A stretch of DNA of 46,923 nucleotides. Origin: Flavobacterium collinsii. Lineage in GTDB: Bacteria > Bacteroidota > Bacteroidia > Flavobacteriales > Flavobacteriaceae. The notes under the pieces were generated by a model. That model worked only from the letters and a program-made list of their open reading frames with translations. It searched no databases and was not told the DNA's origin. This document shows positions 38,529 through 46,892 of the stretch, one piece after another. The DNA is taken from NCBI RefSeq assembly GCF_902804485.1, contig NZ_CADCST010000118.1, positions 1-46,923 on the forward strand, given 5' to 3'. Position 1 is the first letter of the stretch, and each line of letters starts with the position of its first letter. The translations under genes were made by a program, and so were the position numbers.

Positions 38529-39935
38529 ATGGAGGAAACCAAAAGATATATTCAGTCTTTTTTATCCCAAAAGAAAATTGACATTTCTGCAGATAAAGCA
38601 GCCCTTTTCGAGGCCTTTATAGCCAATGAAAAAAATGTCAATGCAGTAAAAATAATTCAGGAAAACCAAAAAATGATTATGCAGAATTGGATATTGAAAA
38701 ACAGAATAGACGATATTTTGACACAAACGGTCTCAATACCAAACGGCACAGTAAATAAAAATTATCAGGCAAAAATTGATTTCAATGCTTTGAGCTGGAA
38801 TGATTTTATTTTTTTTGAAATAGAAGGCTTAGAAAGTACAGGTCTTGAATTTAATGCGAATGATGAGCTAATTGGAACTCCAAAAATAAGCGGGGATTTA
38901 AAAATAAAAATACTATTTAGAGTTCAGGGTGAGCCGGAAGATTCGGTTTTAAACGAAAAAACACTAACACTGATTATAAATCCGGATCCAAAATCGTTGT
39001 GGAAGGATTTGGAAAGCGATAAAACCGATGCGCTCTGGAAACCGGATAATGAAATTGTTGCGACTAAATTTTTAGATAAGAATATTGTAGTGGCTTCTAA
39101 AAGAGGCCGTAGTCATGCTAATAAAGGTTCTTTTAGAGAAGACGATTTTACTTTTAAAAATCTTGGCGAAATTGGATGGAGCGTTCTGGCGGTTTCGGAT
39201 GGTGCAGGTAGTGCAAAACTTTCAAGACAAGGTTCGAAAATAGCCTGTGATTCGGTTATTCAGTATTTTGAAGAAAATTTAAACACAGAAGGTTTAAAGG
39301 AATTTGATGGGGTTTTAAGCGAGCATCATCATAAAGCAACCGATGAAACTTCAAAAAAAATAAGTCATTTTGTATATCATAATTTGTCAAGAGCGGCTCA
39401 TTTTGCACATCAGGAAATTGAAGAATTTGCGATCAAAAATGAAGCTGATCTGAAAGATTTTCATGCAACTTTAATTTTTGCTCTGGTGAAGAAATATGAT
39501 TTTGGATATGCCATCTTAACTTTTGGAATAGGGGATTGTCCAATCGGATTATTGAATAAAGATCTGACAGAGGTTAAGTTAATGAATTGGATTGATGTAG
39601 GCGATTTTGGAGGAGGAACACGATTTATAACCATGCCGGAAATTTTTCAAAGTGATAAATTTTCTACTCGATTTGGATTTAAATTGGTTGATGATTTCTC
39701 TTATTTGATGCTGATGACGGACGGGATTTACGATCCTAAATTTGTTGTTGAAGCCAACCTGGAAAAGATTGATAAATGGAACGAATTTCTTGAGGATCTA
39801 AACGGAAAAAATGAAGACGGAAATAAAGTTGATTTTGATAAGGGAAATACTGAAATTGCCAACCAGCTTTCAGCTTGGATGGATTTCTGGAACCCGGGAA
39901 ATCATGATGACAGAACCCTTGCCATAATTTATTAA
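38529..39935 (+). CDS. PP2C-type protein phosphatase with N-terminal Ig-like domain
   Basis: This 468-residue protein has a PP2C catalytic domain from about residue 190. Acidic metal residues are in NKGSFREDDFTF, VSDGAGSAKLSRQGSKIACD, ILTFGIGDCPIGLL, LMLMTDGIYDPKF and NHDDRTLAIIY. Residues 1-55 are helical. Residues about 68-155 look like a putative Ig/cadherin-like (He_PIG type) domain: SIPNGTVNKNYQAKIDFNAL, FEIEGLESTGLEFNANDELI and GTPKISGDLKIKILF. That fold is usually extracellular, so finding it on a cytosolic phosphatase is unusual. With the vWA proteins and the downstream kinase it forms the known TerY phosphorylation triad. Confidence 0.9.
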   Translation: MEETKRYIQSFLSQKKIDISADKAALFEAFIANEKNVNAVKIIQENQKMIMQNWILKNRIDDILTQTVSIPNGTVNKNYQAKIDFNALSWNDFIFFEIEGLESTGLEFNANDELIGTPKISGDLKIKILFRVQGEPEDSVLNEKTLTLIINPDPKSLWKDLESDKTDALWKPDNEIVATKFLDKNIVVASKRGRSHANKGSFREDDFTFKNLGEIGWSVLAVSDGAGSAKLSRQGSKIACDSVIQYFEENLNTEGLKEFDGVLSEHHHKATDETSKKISHFVYHNLSRAAHFAHQEIEEFAIKNEADLKDFHATLIFALVKKYDFGYAILTFGIGDCPIGLLNKDLTEVKLMNWIDVGDFGGGTRFITMPEIFQSDKFSTRFGFKLVDDFSYLMLMTDGIYDPKFVVEANLEKIDKWNEFLEDLNGKNEDGNKVDFDKGNTEIANQLSAWMDFWNPGNHDDRTLAIIY

Positions 39936-39937
39936 GT

Positions 39938-41449
39938 ATGAGTGTAATTACAGTAAAATCAATTAATGACACCGTGAAGACCTATCAATTTGTTGATAAT
40001 GGTGAACCCATGCGTGGCGGTGTTAAAGATGTTTATTTTAGTCCGGATAGAAAATATGTTGTTGCTATTTTTAGAGATAAATTAGATTTCAATCAAAAAG
40101 AGAGATTACAAAGAATCACAAATAAATATCTGGCTCAGATCCAGAACGGAGATGCAGGAGATTATTATTTAAATGAAGTATACAGATGGCCTACAGATGT
40201 TATAGAACATAAAGGTTTGACGGGTATAATCGTTCCGATTTACGACGGTAAATTTTTCTTTAAAAAAGGATATGCTACGAGTGACTTAATTCAGGGAAAA
40301 GAAAAAAACGGGAAATGGTTTGCAGGTCCTAAATTCAGAAACCCCCATTTCCCTCTTAGAGTCTCGAATTCAGAATTAGGAGACTGGCTGAGTTATTTTC
40401 AGGTTTGTGTCAATTTAACCCGGGGTGTAAAGAAAATGCATGCTATGGGATTGGCCCATTCTGATTTGTCGTACAATAATGTTTTAATCGATCCAATTCA
40501 AAGATCGGCCTGTATGATTGATTTGGACGGATTAGTGGTGCCGGGTTTATTTCCTGCGGAAGTAATTGGCACAGCAGAATTTATCGCTCCCGAAGTACTT
40601 TCGACCAAACATTTAAACAAAACCGATCCTGACAGAAAATTACCGAGTCGATTAACGGATCTGCATGCATTGCCGGTTCTTATTTACATGTTTTTACTAC
40701 ACAGACACCCTTTGAAAGGAGGGAAGGTTCATGATCTTGATACCGAAAAAGATGATTTACTGTCTATGGGAGAAAAAGCAATGTTTATTGAACATCCAAC
40801 GGATGAAACGAATAGACCCAAACTCAATCAGGTTTCTAAATGGGATTTACCATGGGCAGATATTAACCAATTGCCATATTCGATTACGGGGCCTTATTTA
40901 AAAACCTTATTCGATAAAGTTTTTATAGACGGATTGCACAATCCGATGCAAAGACCTAATGCTGAAGAGTGGGAAATAGCATTACTCAAAACAACAGACT
41001 TAATGCAGAAGTGTCACAATGCGGCGTGCGAGCAAAAATGGTATGTTTTTGATAACACAAATACACCAAAGTGCCCATTTTGTAATACTCCTCACAAAGG
41101 TACGCTGCCAGTCTTAGACCTCTATTATCAGTTTCAGGAAACAGTATGGAAACCCGAGAATCATAGATTAATGGTTTATAACGATCAGTACTTGTTTCAA
41201 TGGCATGTAAATCGTAATATTGCCCGCAATGAAAAATTAACGCCACAGCAAAAAGTACCGGTTGGTTATTTTACCTATTTTAATGATAAATGGGTATTTG
41301 TCAACCAAAAGTTAACTTCATTAAAAGACTTAACCGAAGACAAAGAAATTCCTATTGGAACTATGATAGAGCTGACTGACGGAAAAAAAATACTTCTTTC
41401 AAAAGAAGAAGGAGGAAGAGTCATTATGGTTACAATGGCCAATAAATAA
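39938..41449 (+). CDS. Divergent protein kinase with zinc ribbon (Ter triad)
   Basis: This 503-residue protein has a divergent eukaryotic-like kinase domain. The catalytic loop reads LAHSDLSYNNVLID (HSD at 174-176 instead of HRD) and the metal loop MIDLDG (195-198) instead of DFG, followed by GTAEFIAPEV as the APE region. The usual VAIK lysine region reads YVVAIFRDKLD, so the ATP-anchoring lysine is either lost or shifted. At about 359-382 a four-cysteine ribbon is present (C359, C364, C379, C382 in KCHNAACEQKW...KCPFC). The last 110 residues form a beta-rich domain of unknown type. It starts 2 bp after the PP2C gene, so kinase and phosphatase are coupled. Confidence 0.88.
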   Translation: MSVITVKSINDTVKTYQFVDNGEPMRGGVKDVYFSPDRKYVVAIFRDKLDFNQKERLQRITNKYLAQIQNGDAGDYYLNEVYRWPTDVIEHKGLTGIIVPIYDGKFFFKKGYATSDLIQGKEKNGKWFAGPKFRNPHFPLRVSNSELGDWLSYFQVCVNLTRGVKKMHAMGLAHSDLSYNNVLIDPIQRSACMIDLDGLVVPGLFPAEVIGTAEFIAPEVLSTKHLNKTDPDRKLPSRLTDLHALPVLIYMFLLHRHPLKGGKVHDLDTEKDDLLSMGEKAMFIEHPTDETNRPKLNQVSKWDLPWADINQLPYSITGPYLKTLFDKVFIDGLHNPMQRPNAEEWEIALLKTTDLMQKCHNAACEQKWYVFDNTNTPKCPFCNTPHKGTLPVLDLYYQFQETVWKPENHRLMVYNDQYLFQWHVNRNIARNEKLTPQQKVPVGYFTYFNDKWVFVNQKLTSLKDLTEDKEIPIGTMIELTDGKKILLSKEEGGRVIMVTMANK

Positions 41450-41478
41450 ATTTAAATTTAACTTAATTAATATTCAAA

Positions 41479-42477
41479 ATGAATCAGCACCCTATTTTTT
41501 CAGAACATCCGGGATTAATAATCGTTTTCGCGATTGCAGTAGTCATCATGCTATTGTTGGATTTAGGAATTTTCAACAAAAAAAGCCATGAAGTAAGTAA
41601 TAAAGAAGCAGTAACCTGGTCATTAGTATGGATTAGTTTAGCGATGATTTTTAGTGGTTTGGTTTATTACTTTGCGGGATCGGCGAAATTTTACGAATTT
41701 CAGTCGGCTTATTGGATTGAAAAAGCACTTTCAGTAGATAACCTTTTTGTATTTATATTAGTATTCAAGTTTTTTGACGTAGCCAACCAAAACAAACACA
41801 AAGTTTTATTTTGGGGTATTATCGGAGCATTGGTCTTGAGAGCTATCTTTATCTTTTCGGGAGCTTTCTTAATCGAACTTACCTATTTAAACAAGCTTTT
41901 AAGTCTGGTTGGAGTAGCAGGGTTCAAGTACGATATCAACTTAATCATGACAGCTTTCGGATTGTTTTTGGTTTATGCAGGAATCAAATCATGGTCTGCT
42001 GGTGATGATGACGATGAAGAGGATTACAACAATACCAGAGGAGCAAGATTAATCAGAAAGTTTTTCAGCGTTAGCGATAAATACGATGGAGATAAATTCT
42101 TTACATTCGAAAACGGAAAAAAACTGGCAACACCACTTTTGGTAGTAGTAGCTGTAATTGAGTTTACCGATTTATTGTTTGCAGTAGATTCTATACCGGC
42201 AATTTTTGCCATTTCTAGTGATCCGTTTATTCTTTATACGTCTAACATTTTTGCAATTTTGGGACTTAGAGCCTTATTCTTTTTATTGGATAACTTTATT
42301 CACTTGTTCAGTAAATTGCAATATGGTTTGGCTATAATTCTTTCGTTTATTGGAGTGAAAATGATTATTTCTCCATTTTATCATATTGAATCTTTGTATT
42401 CATTACTTGTAATTGGAGGGATTCTGGCAATTTCGGTAATTGCATCAGTAATGTTACCGGAGCCAAAAGAGGCATAA
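41479..42477 (+). CDS. terC: TerC-family integral membrane protein
   Basis: This 332-residue protein is a TerC/Alx family member with about nine transmembrane helices. Landmarks are IVFAIAVVIMLLLDLGIFNK, YWIEKALSVDNLFVFILVFK (conserved acidic residues E and D), IFSGAFLIEL, the acidic loop GDDDDEEDYNNTRGARLIRK, VAVIEFTDLLFAVDSIPAIF and SNIFAILGLRALFFLLDNFI. TerC proteins are linked to manganese/metal export and tellurite resistance and interact with TerB in E. coli. No terB is seen here. It is the last gene of the cluster, with a terminator at 42500-42534. Confidence 0.94.
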   Translation: MNQHPIFSEHPGLIIVFAIAVVIMLLLDLGIFNKKSHEVSNKEAVTWSLVWISLAMIFSGLVYYFAGSAKFYEFQSAYWIEKALSVDNLFVFILVFKFFDVANQNKHKVLFWGIIGALVLRAIFIFSGAFLIELTYLNKLLSLVGVAGFKYDINLIMTAFGLFLVYAGIKSWSAGDDDDEEDYNNTRGARLIRKFFSVSDKYDGDKFFTFENGKKLATPLLVVVAVIEFTDLLFAVDSIPAIFAISSDPFILYTSNIFAILGLRALFFLLDNFIHLFSKLQYGLAIILSFIGVKMIISPFYHIESLYSLLVIGGILAISVIASVMLPEPKEA

Positions 42478-42499
42478 GGAACACGATAAATATTTTATT

Positions 42500-42534
42500 A
42501 AACGGATAAAAGCCTTTTAGACTTCTATCCGTTT
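42500..42534 (+). terminator. Terminator of the Ter cluster
   Basis: A perfect 9-bp stem (42500-42508 with 42526-42534) has a 17-nt loop and is followed by a T-run. It lies 22 bp beyond terC and marks the 3' end of the 18-gene cluster. Confidence 0.8.
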
Positions 42535-42643
42535 TTTTATTATTCAAACAAAAGAGGTTAAAGGCTAAAAAAGAGTTTTTATCGCGAAATAAACCAGTAC
42601 GATTTGTTTTTAAATCGACAGTCGAAACTTAAATTAATTGTCA

Positions 42644-42651
42644 TACTTTTG
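42644..42651 (+). promoter_or_regulatory. Candidate -7 element of the ABC-F gene
   Basis: TACTTTTG matches TAnnTTTG exactly, 67 bp upstream of the ABC-F ATG. The predicted leader of about 60 nt contains a weak 9-bp hairpin (42668-42695 region). No clear -33 box. Confidence 0.5.
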
Positions 42652-42718
42652 CACTTTCAAAAAGTAAAGTAAATAAGGTACTTAAAACCTTTACTGCTTG
42701 CAACAATAGTTACACATT

Positions 42719-44632
42719 ATGCTTAATATACACAATCTTTCGGTTTCTTTTGGAGGAACATATTTATTTGAAGAAGTTACTTTTCGTTTAGGTGCTGGCG
42801 ACCGTGTAGGTCTTGTTGGTAAAAACGGAGCAGGTAAATCTACAATGCTTAAAATGTTAGCAAGAGATTTTGCTCCTGATTCCGGGGTTATTTCCCAGGA
42901 GAAAGATATCCGAATGGGTTTTTTGCGTCAGGATATTGATTTTGAACGCGGAAGAACTGTGTTGGAAGAAGCGTATGAAGCCTTTACAGAAATTAAAGTT
43001 GTAGAGAAAAAACTAGAAGAAATCAATCATCAATTGGTTACCAGAACCGATTATGAAAGTGAAGAATATGGCCAGATCATCGAGGATTTATCTGATTATA
43101 CCCATCGTTTTGACCTTCTTGGAGGTTACAATTATGTGGGAGATACAGAGAAAATTCTTTTAGGATTAGGTTTCAAAAGAGAAGTTTTCAATAACCAAAC
43201 TGAAACATTTTCGGGAGGTTGGAGAATGCGTATCGAGTTGGCCAAACTGCTATTGCAATCCAATGATGTATTGCTTCTGGATGAGCCAACCAACCACTTG
43301 GATATCGAGAGTATTATTTGGTTAGAGAGTTTCCTGCGTAACTATCCGGGAGTTGTGGTAATCGTATCGCACGATAAAATGTTCCTTGATAACGTTACCA
43401 ACCGTACCATCGAAATCTCATTAGGAAAAGCGTATGACTTTAATAAGCCGTATTCTCAATATTTAGAATTGCGTCATGAAATTCGTGAAAAGCAATTGGC
43501 AACTCAAAAGAATCAGGCAAAGAAAATTGAAGAAACTGAAAAATTAATCGAAAAGTTCCGTGCAAAAGCTTCCAAAGCTTCAATGGCGCAATCGTTAATT
43601 AAAAAGTTAGATAAAGTAGAAAGAATTGAAGTAGATGAGGATGATAATTCGGTAATGAATATTTCGTTTCCAGTTTCAAAAGAACCGGGAAAAGTAGTAA
43701 TCGAAGCTGAGAATGTTACCAAAGCTTACGGAGAGAAAACGATTCTGAAAGATATTAGTTTATTGGTAGAAAGAGGAAGTAAAATTGCCTTTGTGGGACA
43801 AAACGGACAAGGAAAATCGACTTTCATTAAAGCTCTTGTAGACGAATTTGAGTACCAGGGGAACATCAAATTAGGACATAATGTTCAGTTAGGATATTTT
43901 GCTCAAAATCAGGCTGAATATTTAGATGGAGAAATTACGTTGCTTCAAACTATGGAAGATGCTGCTACAGACACAAACCGTATGAAAGTTCGTGATATGT
44001 TGGGATCCTTTTTATTCCGTGGAGACGATGTTGAGAAAAAAGTAAAGGTACTTTCAGGAGGTGAACGTAACCGTTTGGCACTTTGTAAATTGTTGTTGCA
44101 GCCTATCAATGTGTTGTTGATGGATGAGCCTACGAATCACCTGGATATTAAATCGAAGAACGTTTTAAAAGCAGCACTTCAAAAATTTGGAGGAACCCTA
44201 TTATTGGTTTCTCACGATAGAGATTTCCTTCAGGGAATGTCGAACATCGTTTACGAATTCAAAGATCAAAAAATAAAAGAATATTTAGGAGACATCAACT
44301 ACTTCTTAGAGCAACGCAATCTAGAAAACATGCGTGAGGTTGAGAAAAAGGATGTGGCGAAAGCTGCTGCTCCAAAAGAAAGCAATAAAACGTCATACGA
44401 AGATCAGAAAAAAGGAAAAGCACTTCAAAATCGATTGAGTAAAGTAGAGAGTCAAATCAAACAATTGGAGAAAGACATTCAGCACGATGACAAAATGCTG
44501 GCTTCTAATTACGACAAACATATCGAAGATGCTTCGTTTTTTACTGCATACAACAAAAAGAAAAAAGATTTAGATCAATTGTTGCTGGACTGGGAAATTG
44601 TTCAGGAAGAGATTGATAACTTTAATGCTTAA
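42719..44632 (+). CDS. ABC-F family ATPase
   Basis: This 637-residue protein has two fused ABC ATPase domains and no membrane segment, the ABC-F layout of ribosome-associated translation factors. Walker A motifs are GKNGAGKS (about 35) and GQNGQGKS (about 360). The signature sequences are ETFSGGWRMRIELAKL and LSGGERNRLALCKL, and the Walker B motifs are LLLDEPTNHLD and LLMDEPTNHLD. Between the domains lies the helical P-site tRNA-interaction linker (KNQAKKIEETEKLIEKFRAK). The tail (about 540-637) is charged and coiled-coil prone (SKVESQIKQLEKDIQHDDKM), as in Uup/YdiF. It probably relieves stalled ribosomes. Confidence 0.95.
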   Translation: MLNIHNLSVSFGGTYLFEEVTFRLGAGDRVGLVGKNGAGKSTMLKMLARDFAPDSGVISQEKDIRMGFLRQDIDFERGRTVLEEAYEAFTEIKVVEKKLEEINHQLVTRTDYESEEYGQIIEDLSDYTHRFDLLGGYNYVGDTEKILLGLGFKREVFNNQTETFSGGWRMRIELAKLLLQSNDVLLLDEPTNHLDIESIIWLESFLRNYPGVVVIVSHDKMFLDNVTNRTIEISLGKAYDFNKPYSQYLELRHEIREKQLATQKNQAKKIEETEKLIEKFRAKASKASMAQSLIKKLDKVERIEVDEDDNSVMNISFPVSKEPGKVVIEAENVTKAYGEKTILKDISLLVERGSKIAFVGQNGQGKSTFIKALVDEFEYQGNIKLGHNVQLGYFAQNQAEYLDGEITLLQTMEDAATDTNRMKVRDMLGSFLFRGDDVEKKVKVLSGGERNRLALCKLLLQPINVLLMDEPTNHLDIKSKNVLKAALQKFGGTLLLVSHDRDFLQGMSNIVYEFKDQKIKEYLGDINYFLEQRNLENMREVEKKDVAKAAAPKESNKTSYEDQKKGKALQNRLSKVESQIKQLEKDIQHDDKMLASNYDKHIEDASFFTAYNKKKKDLDQLLLDWEIVQEEIDNFNA

Positions 44633-44677
44633 TTAGTTTTCAGTCGCGGTTCTCAGTATTCAGTCTTAGTTTTCAGT
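44633..44677. repeat. Short-word repeat (TTAGTTTTCAGT)
   Basis: TTAGTTTTCAGT occurs at 44633-44644 and again at 44666-44677 in the same direction, with further TCAGT words at 44653 and 44660. It directly follows the ABC-F stop codon and precedes the terminator. Confidence 0.5.
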
Positions 44678-44693
44678 TTTGAAACGAATATAT

Positions 44694-44725
44694 AACTTTG
44701 TCAAAGGTTGAACTTTGACAAAGTT
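44694..44725 (+). terminator. ABC-F terminator
   Basis: A perfect 13-bp stem (44694-44706 with 44713-44725) encloses a 6-nt loop and is followed by seven T residues. It ends the ABC-F transcript. Confidence 0.88.
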
Positions 44726-44790
44726 TTTTTATGTCTAAAGTTTACTATCCCTTACAAAAAAGCAGAAGACACACTATATGTACTCCATGC

Positions 44791-44818
44791 ATTTCACAAA
44801 TCACATTTCACAAATCAC
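44791..44818. repeat. Tandem 14-bp repeat (ATTTCACAAATCAC)
   Basis: The 14-bp word ATTTCACAAATCAC is present twice head to tail (44791-44804 and 44805-44818), just beyond the App1-like stop codon. A single related word (CATCTTACATTTTACG) continues to the stop. Confidence 0.55.
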
Positions 44819-44828
44819 ATCTTACATT

Positions 44829-45791
44829 TTACGAAATAAGACCGATAGATTTAGAGTGCATAATGGCCTCACTGCTGTCTTTATAGTAACAAACGGAAAC
44901 CTCTAAATTTTCGAGGTTTTTCATAATTGTTTTGGTGGCTTCTTTTTTGTGTTTTCCAGTTTGTCGGATGTAAACCGCCTTTACGGTTACGGGAAATATT
45001 TTACAGATCCGCTCATACAAAATGGGATCGTGCTGTGAATCATCTCCTAATAAAACATATTTAAGATTGGGGTAGAATTCTAAAACGTGTTTTATTTTAT
45101 CAAATTTATGGTCGTGATTTCCGCGTCCGCTCATGAAGAAATCGGGGACTCCTCTTTTGATGTCTTTCAATAGAATTACGGCCCTTGGCAGATGGTGTAT
45201 TTTGGTGAATTTGACAATAAAACGATACAAATTCCATTCGCTGCTGGATACATAAAAAAAAGCATTTTCTTCTTCTTTATTATTTCTTCCGGCTGAACTC
45301 AAAGCCTGATAATGTGGTACTACATCTTTAAAAACCTTGCGGTCATTCACATTTTTAAATAAGAGAACATATATTTTTCGAAAGAAATTTCCGGTGTGCG
45401 AGATCAGAAAAGTATCATCAATATCGGAGATAATGCCTAATTTACCTTTGTGAGGCCGAATGAAACTGCCCTTTTCGGTTATGGTTTCTGTTTTATGTTT
45501 AATACTGACTTCATATTCAATCCACCCAAAATGAGTTTCTTTTTCCAGCGGAATACAAAACTTAAAATAGCCGTCGTCCAATGTTTTGGTGTGAATCTCC
45601 TGATTGCCGCATTTTAGATAAATATCAAAATTTTTAATAGTTTTTATCCTGAACTGATTGATAATTGAAGTAGCATTTTTGAAATTTTTCTTCTGAAAAT
45701 CATATTCATACGTTCTTCTGAAAACATGTCCCATTACAATTAATTCTTCTTCATTGGCGTAACCGCGATATAATTGTAAAATTGGTTTCAT
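44829..45791 (-). CDS. App1-family phosphatidate phosphatase-like protein
   Basis: This 320-residue protein matches the App1 phosphatase catalytic domain family. After an N-terminal beta-rich region (GHVFRRTYEYDF; DGYFKFCIPLEKETHFGWIE) comes the HAD-type motif KLGIISDIDDTFLISHTG with the DxDxT motif at D123, D125 and T127. FYVSSSEWNLYRFIVKFTKI and KDIKRGVPDFFMSGRGNHDH follow, with the motif YVLLGDDSQHDPILYERI near the end, as in yeast App1. Yeast App1 hydrolyses phosphatidic acid. Lipid-phosphate hydrolysis here is an inference, supported by the divergent lipid-kinase gene next to it. Confidence 0.85.
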   Translation of the reverse strand: MKPILQLYRGYANEEELIVMGHVFRRTYEYDFQKKNFKNATSIINQFRIKTIKNFDIYLKCGNQEIHTKTLDDGYFKFCIPLEKETHFGWIEYEVSIKHKTETITEKGSFIRPHKGKLGIISDIDDTFLISHTGNFFRKIYVLLFKNVNDRKVFKDVVPHYQALSSAGRNNKEEENAFFYVSSSEWNLYRFIVKFTKIHHLPRAVILLKDIKRGVPDFFMSGRGNHDHKFDKIKHVLEFYPNLKYVLLGDDSQHDPILYERICKIFPVTVKAVYIRQTGKHKKEATKTIMKNLENLEVSVCYYKDSSEAIMHSKSIGLIS

Positions 45792-45853
45792 TAATTATGT
45801 ATATTTATAGATGATGTAAATTAATTATTTTAATTGATTTTAAAAATAAAACT

Positions 45854-46723
45854 TTGAAAAAGAATATTCTATTTGTCGTAAACCCGATTTCGGGAGATCT
45901 GGATAAATCCGATTTAATAGCTGATGTACAGGAGTTTGCAACCACTCATCATTTTGATTTGGAAGTTTATGAAACTACTGGTAAGAACGATCAAAAAAAG
46001 GTACAGGCACTTTATAATCAGTATCAACCCGAACGCATTGTGGTGGCTGGGGGTGACGGAACCATAAAAATGGTGGCCGAAGCTATGGAGCAATTTGATA
46101 TCATTATTGGTATTTTACCCGCTGGTTCGGCTAACGGATTGTCAGTAGATTTGAATCTGCCGGACACCATCGAGGAGAATCTGAAAATAGCTTTTCTGCA
46201 TCATTATATCGAAATGGATATGATTTGTATTAACGGTAAAAAAAGTATCCATTTGAGTGATATTGGAGTCAATGCAAACTTGGTAAAGAATTACGAAGAA
46301 AGTAATTTACGTGGTTTTTGGGGTTATGCATTACAAGCATATTCGGCATTAAAAGAATCCGAAGAACCTTTTGTGGCTACTATTTCGGCTAATAATGAAA
46401 CGGTTGAACATACGGCGCGAATGATTGTAATTGCCAATTCTCAAAAATACGGAACAGGCGTAATTATTAATCCAAATGGCGCAATGAACGACGGAAAGTT
46501 TGAATTGGTAATTTTAAAAAGCCTTGATTTGTTGTTAATCGGGAAAATAATTACTGGAAATATGCCAATTGATTCTGATGATATCGTAATTATTTCGACA
46601 GACCAAGCGACAATAAAAACAGATTATCCCGTAAATTTTCAGATCGATGGCGAATATTGTGGCGCGCAAACTGATTTAGAAATTCATATTTTGCATAAGC
46701 AAATGAAAATTGCGGTGGCTTGA
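45854..46723 (+). CDS. Diacylglycerol/sphingosine kinase-like lipid kinase
   Basis: This 289-residue protein belongs to the DAGK/YegS/LCB5 kinase fold. It begins KKNILFVVNPISGDLDK, has the nucleotide-binding GGDGT at 66-70 (VVAGGDGTIKMVAEAM), and the downstream signature ILPAGSANGLSVDLNLP, which corresponds to the GTxND element with the asparagine kept. The C-terminal lobe reads MNDGKFELVILKSLDLLLIG and VNFQIDGEYCGAQTDLEIHI. It would phosphorylate a membrane lipid such as diacylglycerol. The start is TTG at 45854, the only start that keeps the family N-terminus. It is divergent from the App1-like gene, with 62 bp between. Confidence 0.9.
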   Translation: MKKNILFVVNPISGDLDKSDLIADVQEFATTHHFDLEVYETTGKNDQKKVQALYNQYQPERIVVAGGDGTIKMVAEAMEQFDIIIGILPAGSANGLSVDLNLPDTIEENLKIAFLHHYIEMDMICINGKKSIHLSDIGVNANLVKNYEESNLRGFWGYALQAYSALKESEEPFVATISANNETVEHTARMIVIANSQKYGTGVIINPNGAMNDGKFELVILKSLDLLLIGKIITGNMPIDSDDIVIISTDQATIKTDYPVNFQIDGEYCGAQTDLEIHILHKQMKIAVA

Positions 46724-46738
46724 AAGTGAAGTTTTAAT

Positions 46739-46867
46739 TTGAAAAAAAAGAATAAAGACAAAAATCATTTTAGAGTTAAAATTTATACAAGGGGTAATAA
46801 AGAAGGTAAAATCTTAACTAAAAAGAGTAAGTTTTTAAATGTAAAAAAGTACTTTAGTTTTTTATAA
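46739..46867 (+). CDS. Possible 42-residue basic peptide
   Basis: A TTG-started frame of 42 codons encodes a very basic peptide (KKKNKDKNHFRVKIYTRGNK, then KKSKFLNVKKYFSFL). It lies 15 bp after the lipid kinase stop codon. Composition is plausible for a small ribosomal or nucleic-acid-binding protein, but the AT-rich background makes chance quite possible. No family is recognised. Confidence 0.2.
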   Translation: MKKKNKDKNHFRVKIYTRGNKEGKILTKKSKFLNVKKYFSFL

Positions 46868-46892
46868 TAACCCCGCCACATATTTATTAATA

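Noticed and set aside
28165..42477. Ter cluster as a recently acquired island
   Set aside because: No integrase, tRNA gene, flanking direct repeat or clear codon/base shift was seen at either edge, so transfer is not supported from sequence alone.
44829..46723. App1-like and lipid-kinase genes as a defined lipid-phosphate cycle
   Set aside because: The divergent pairing is suggestive, but neither substrate can be read from the sequence, so it is kept only as context in the gene entries.
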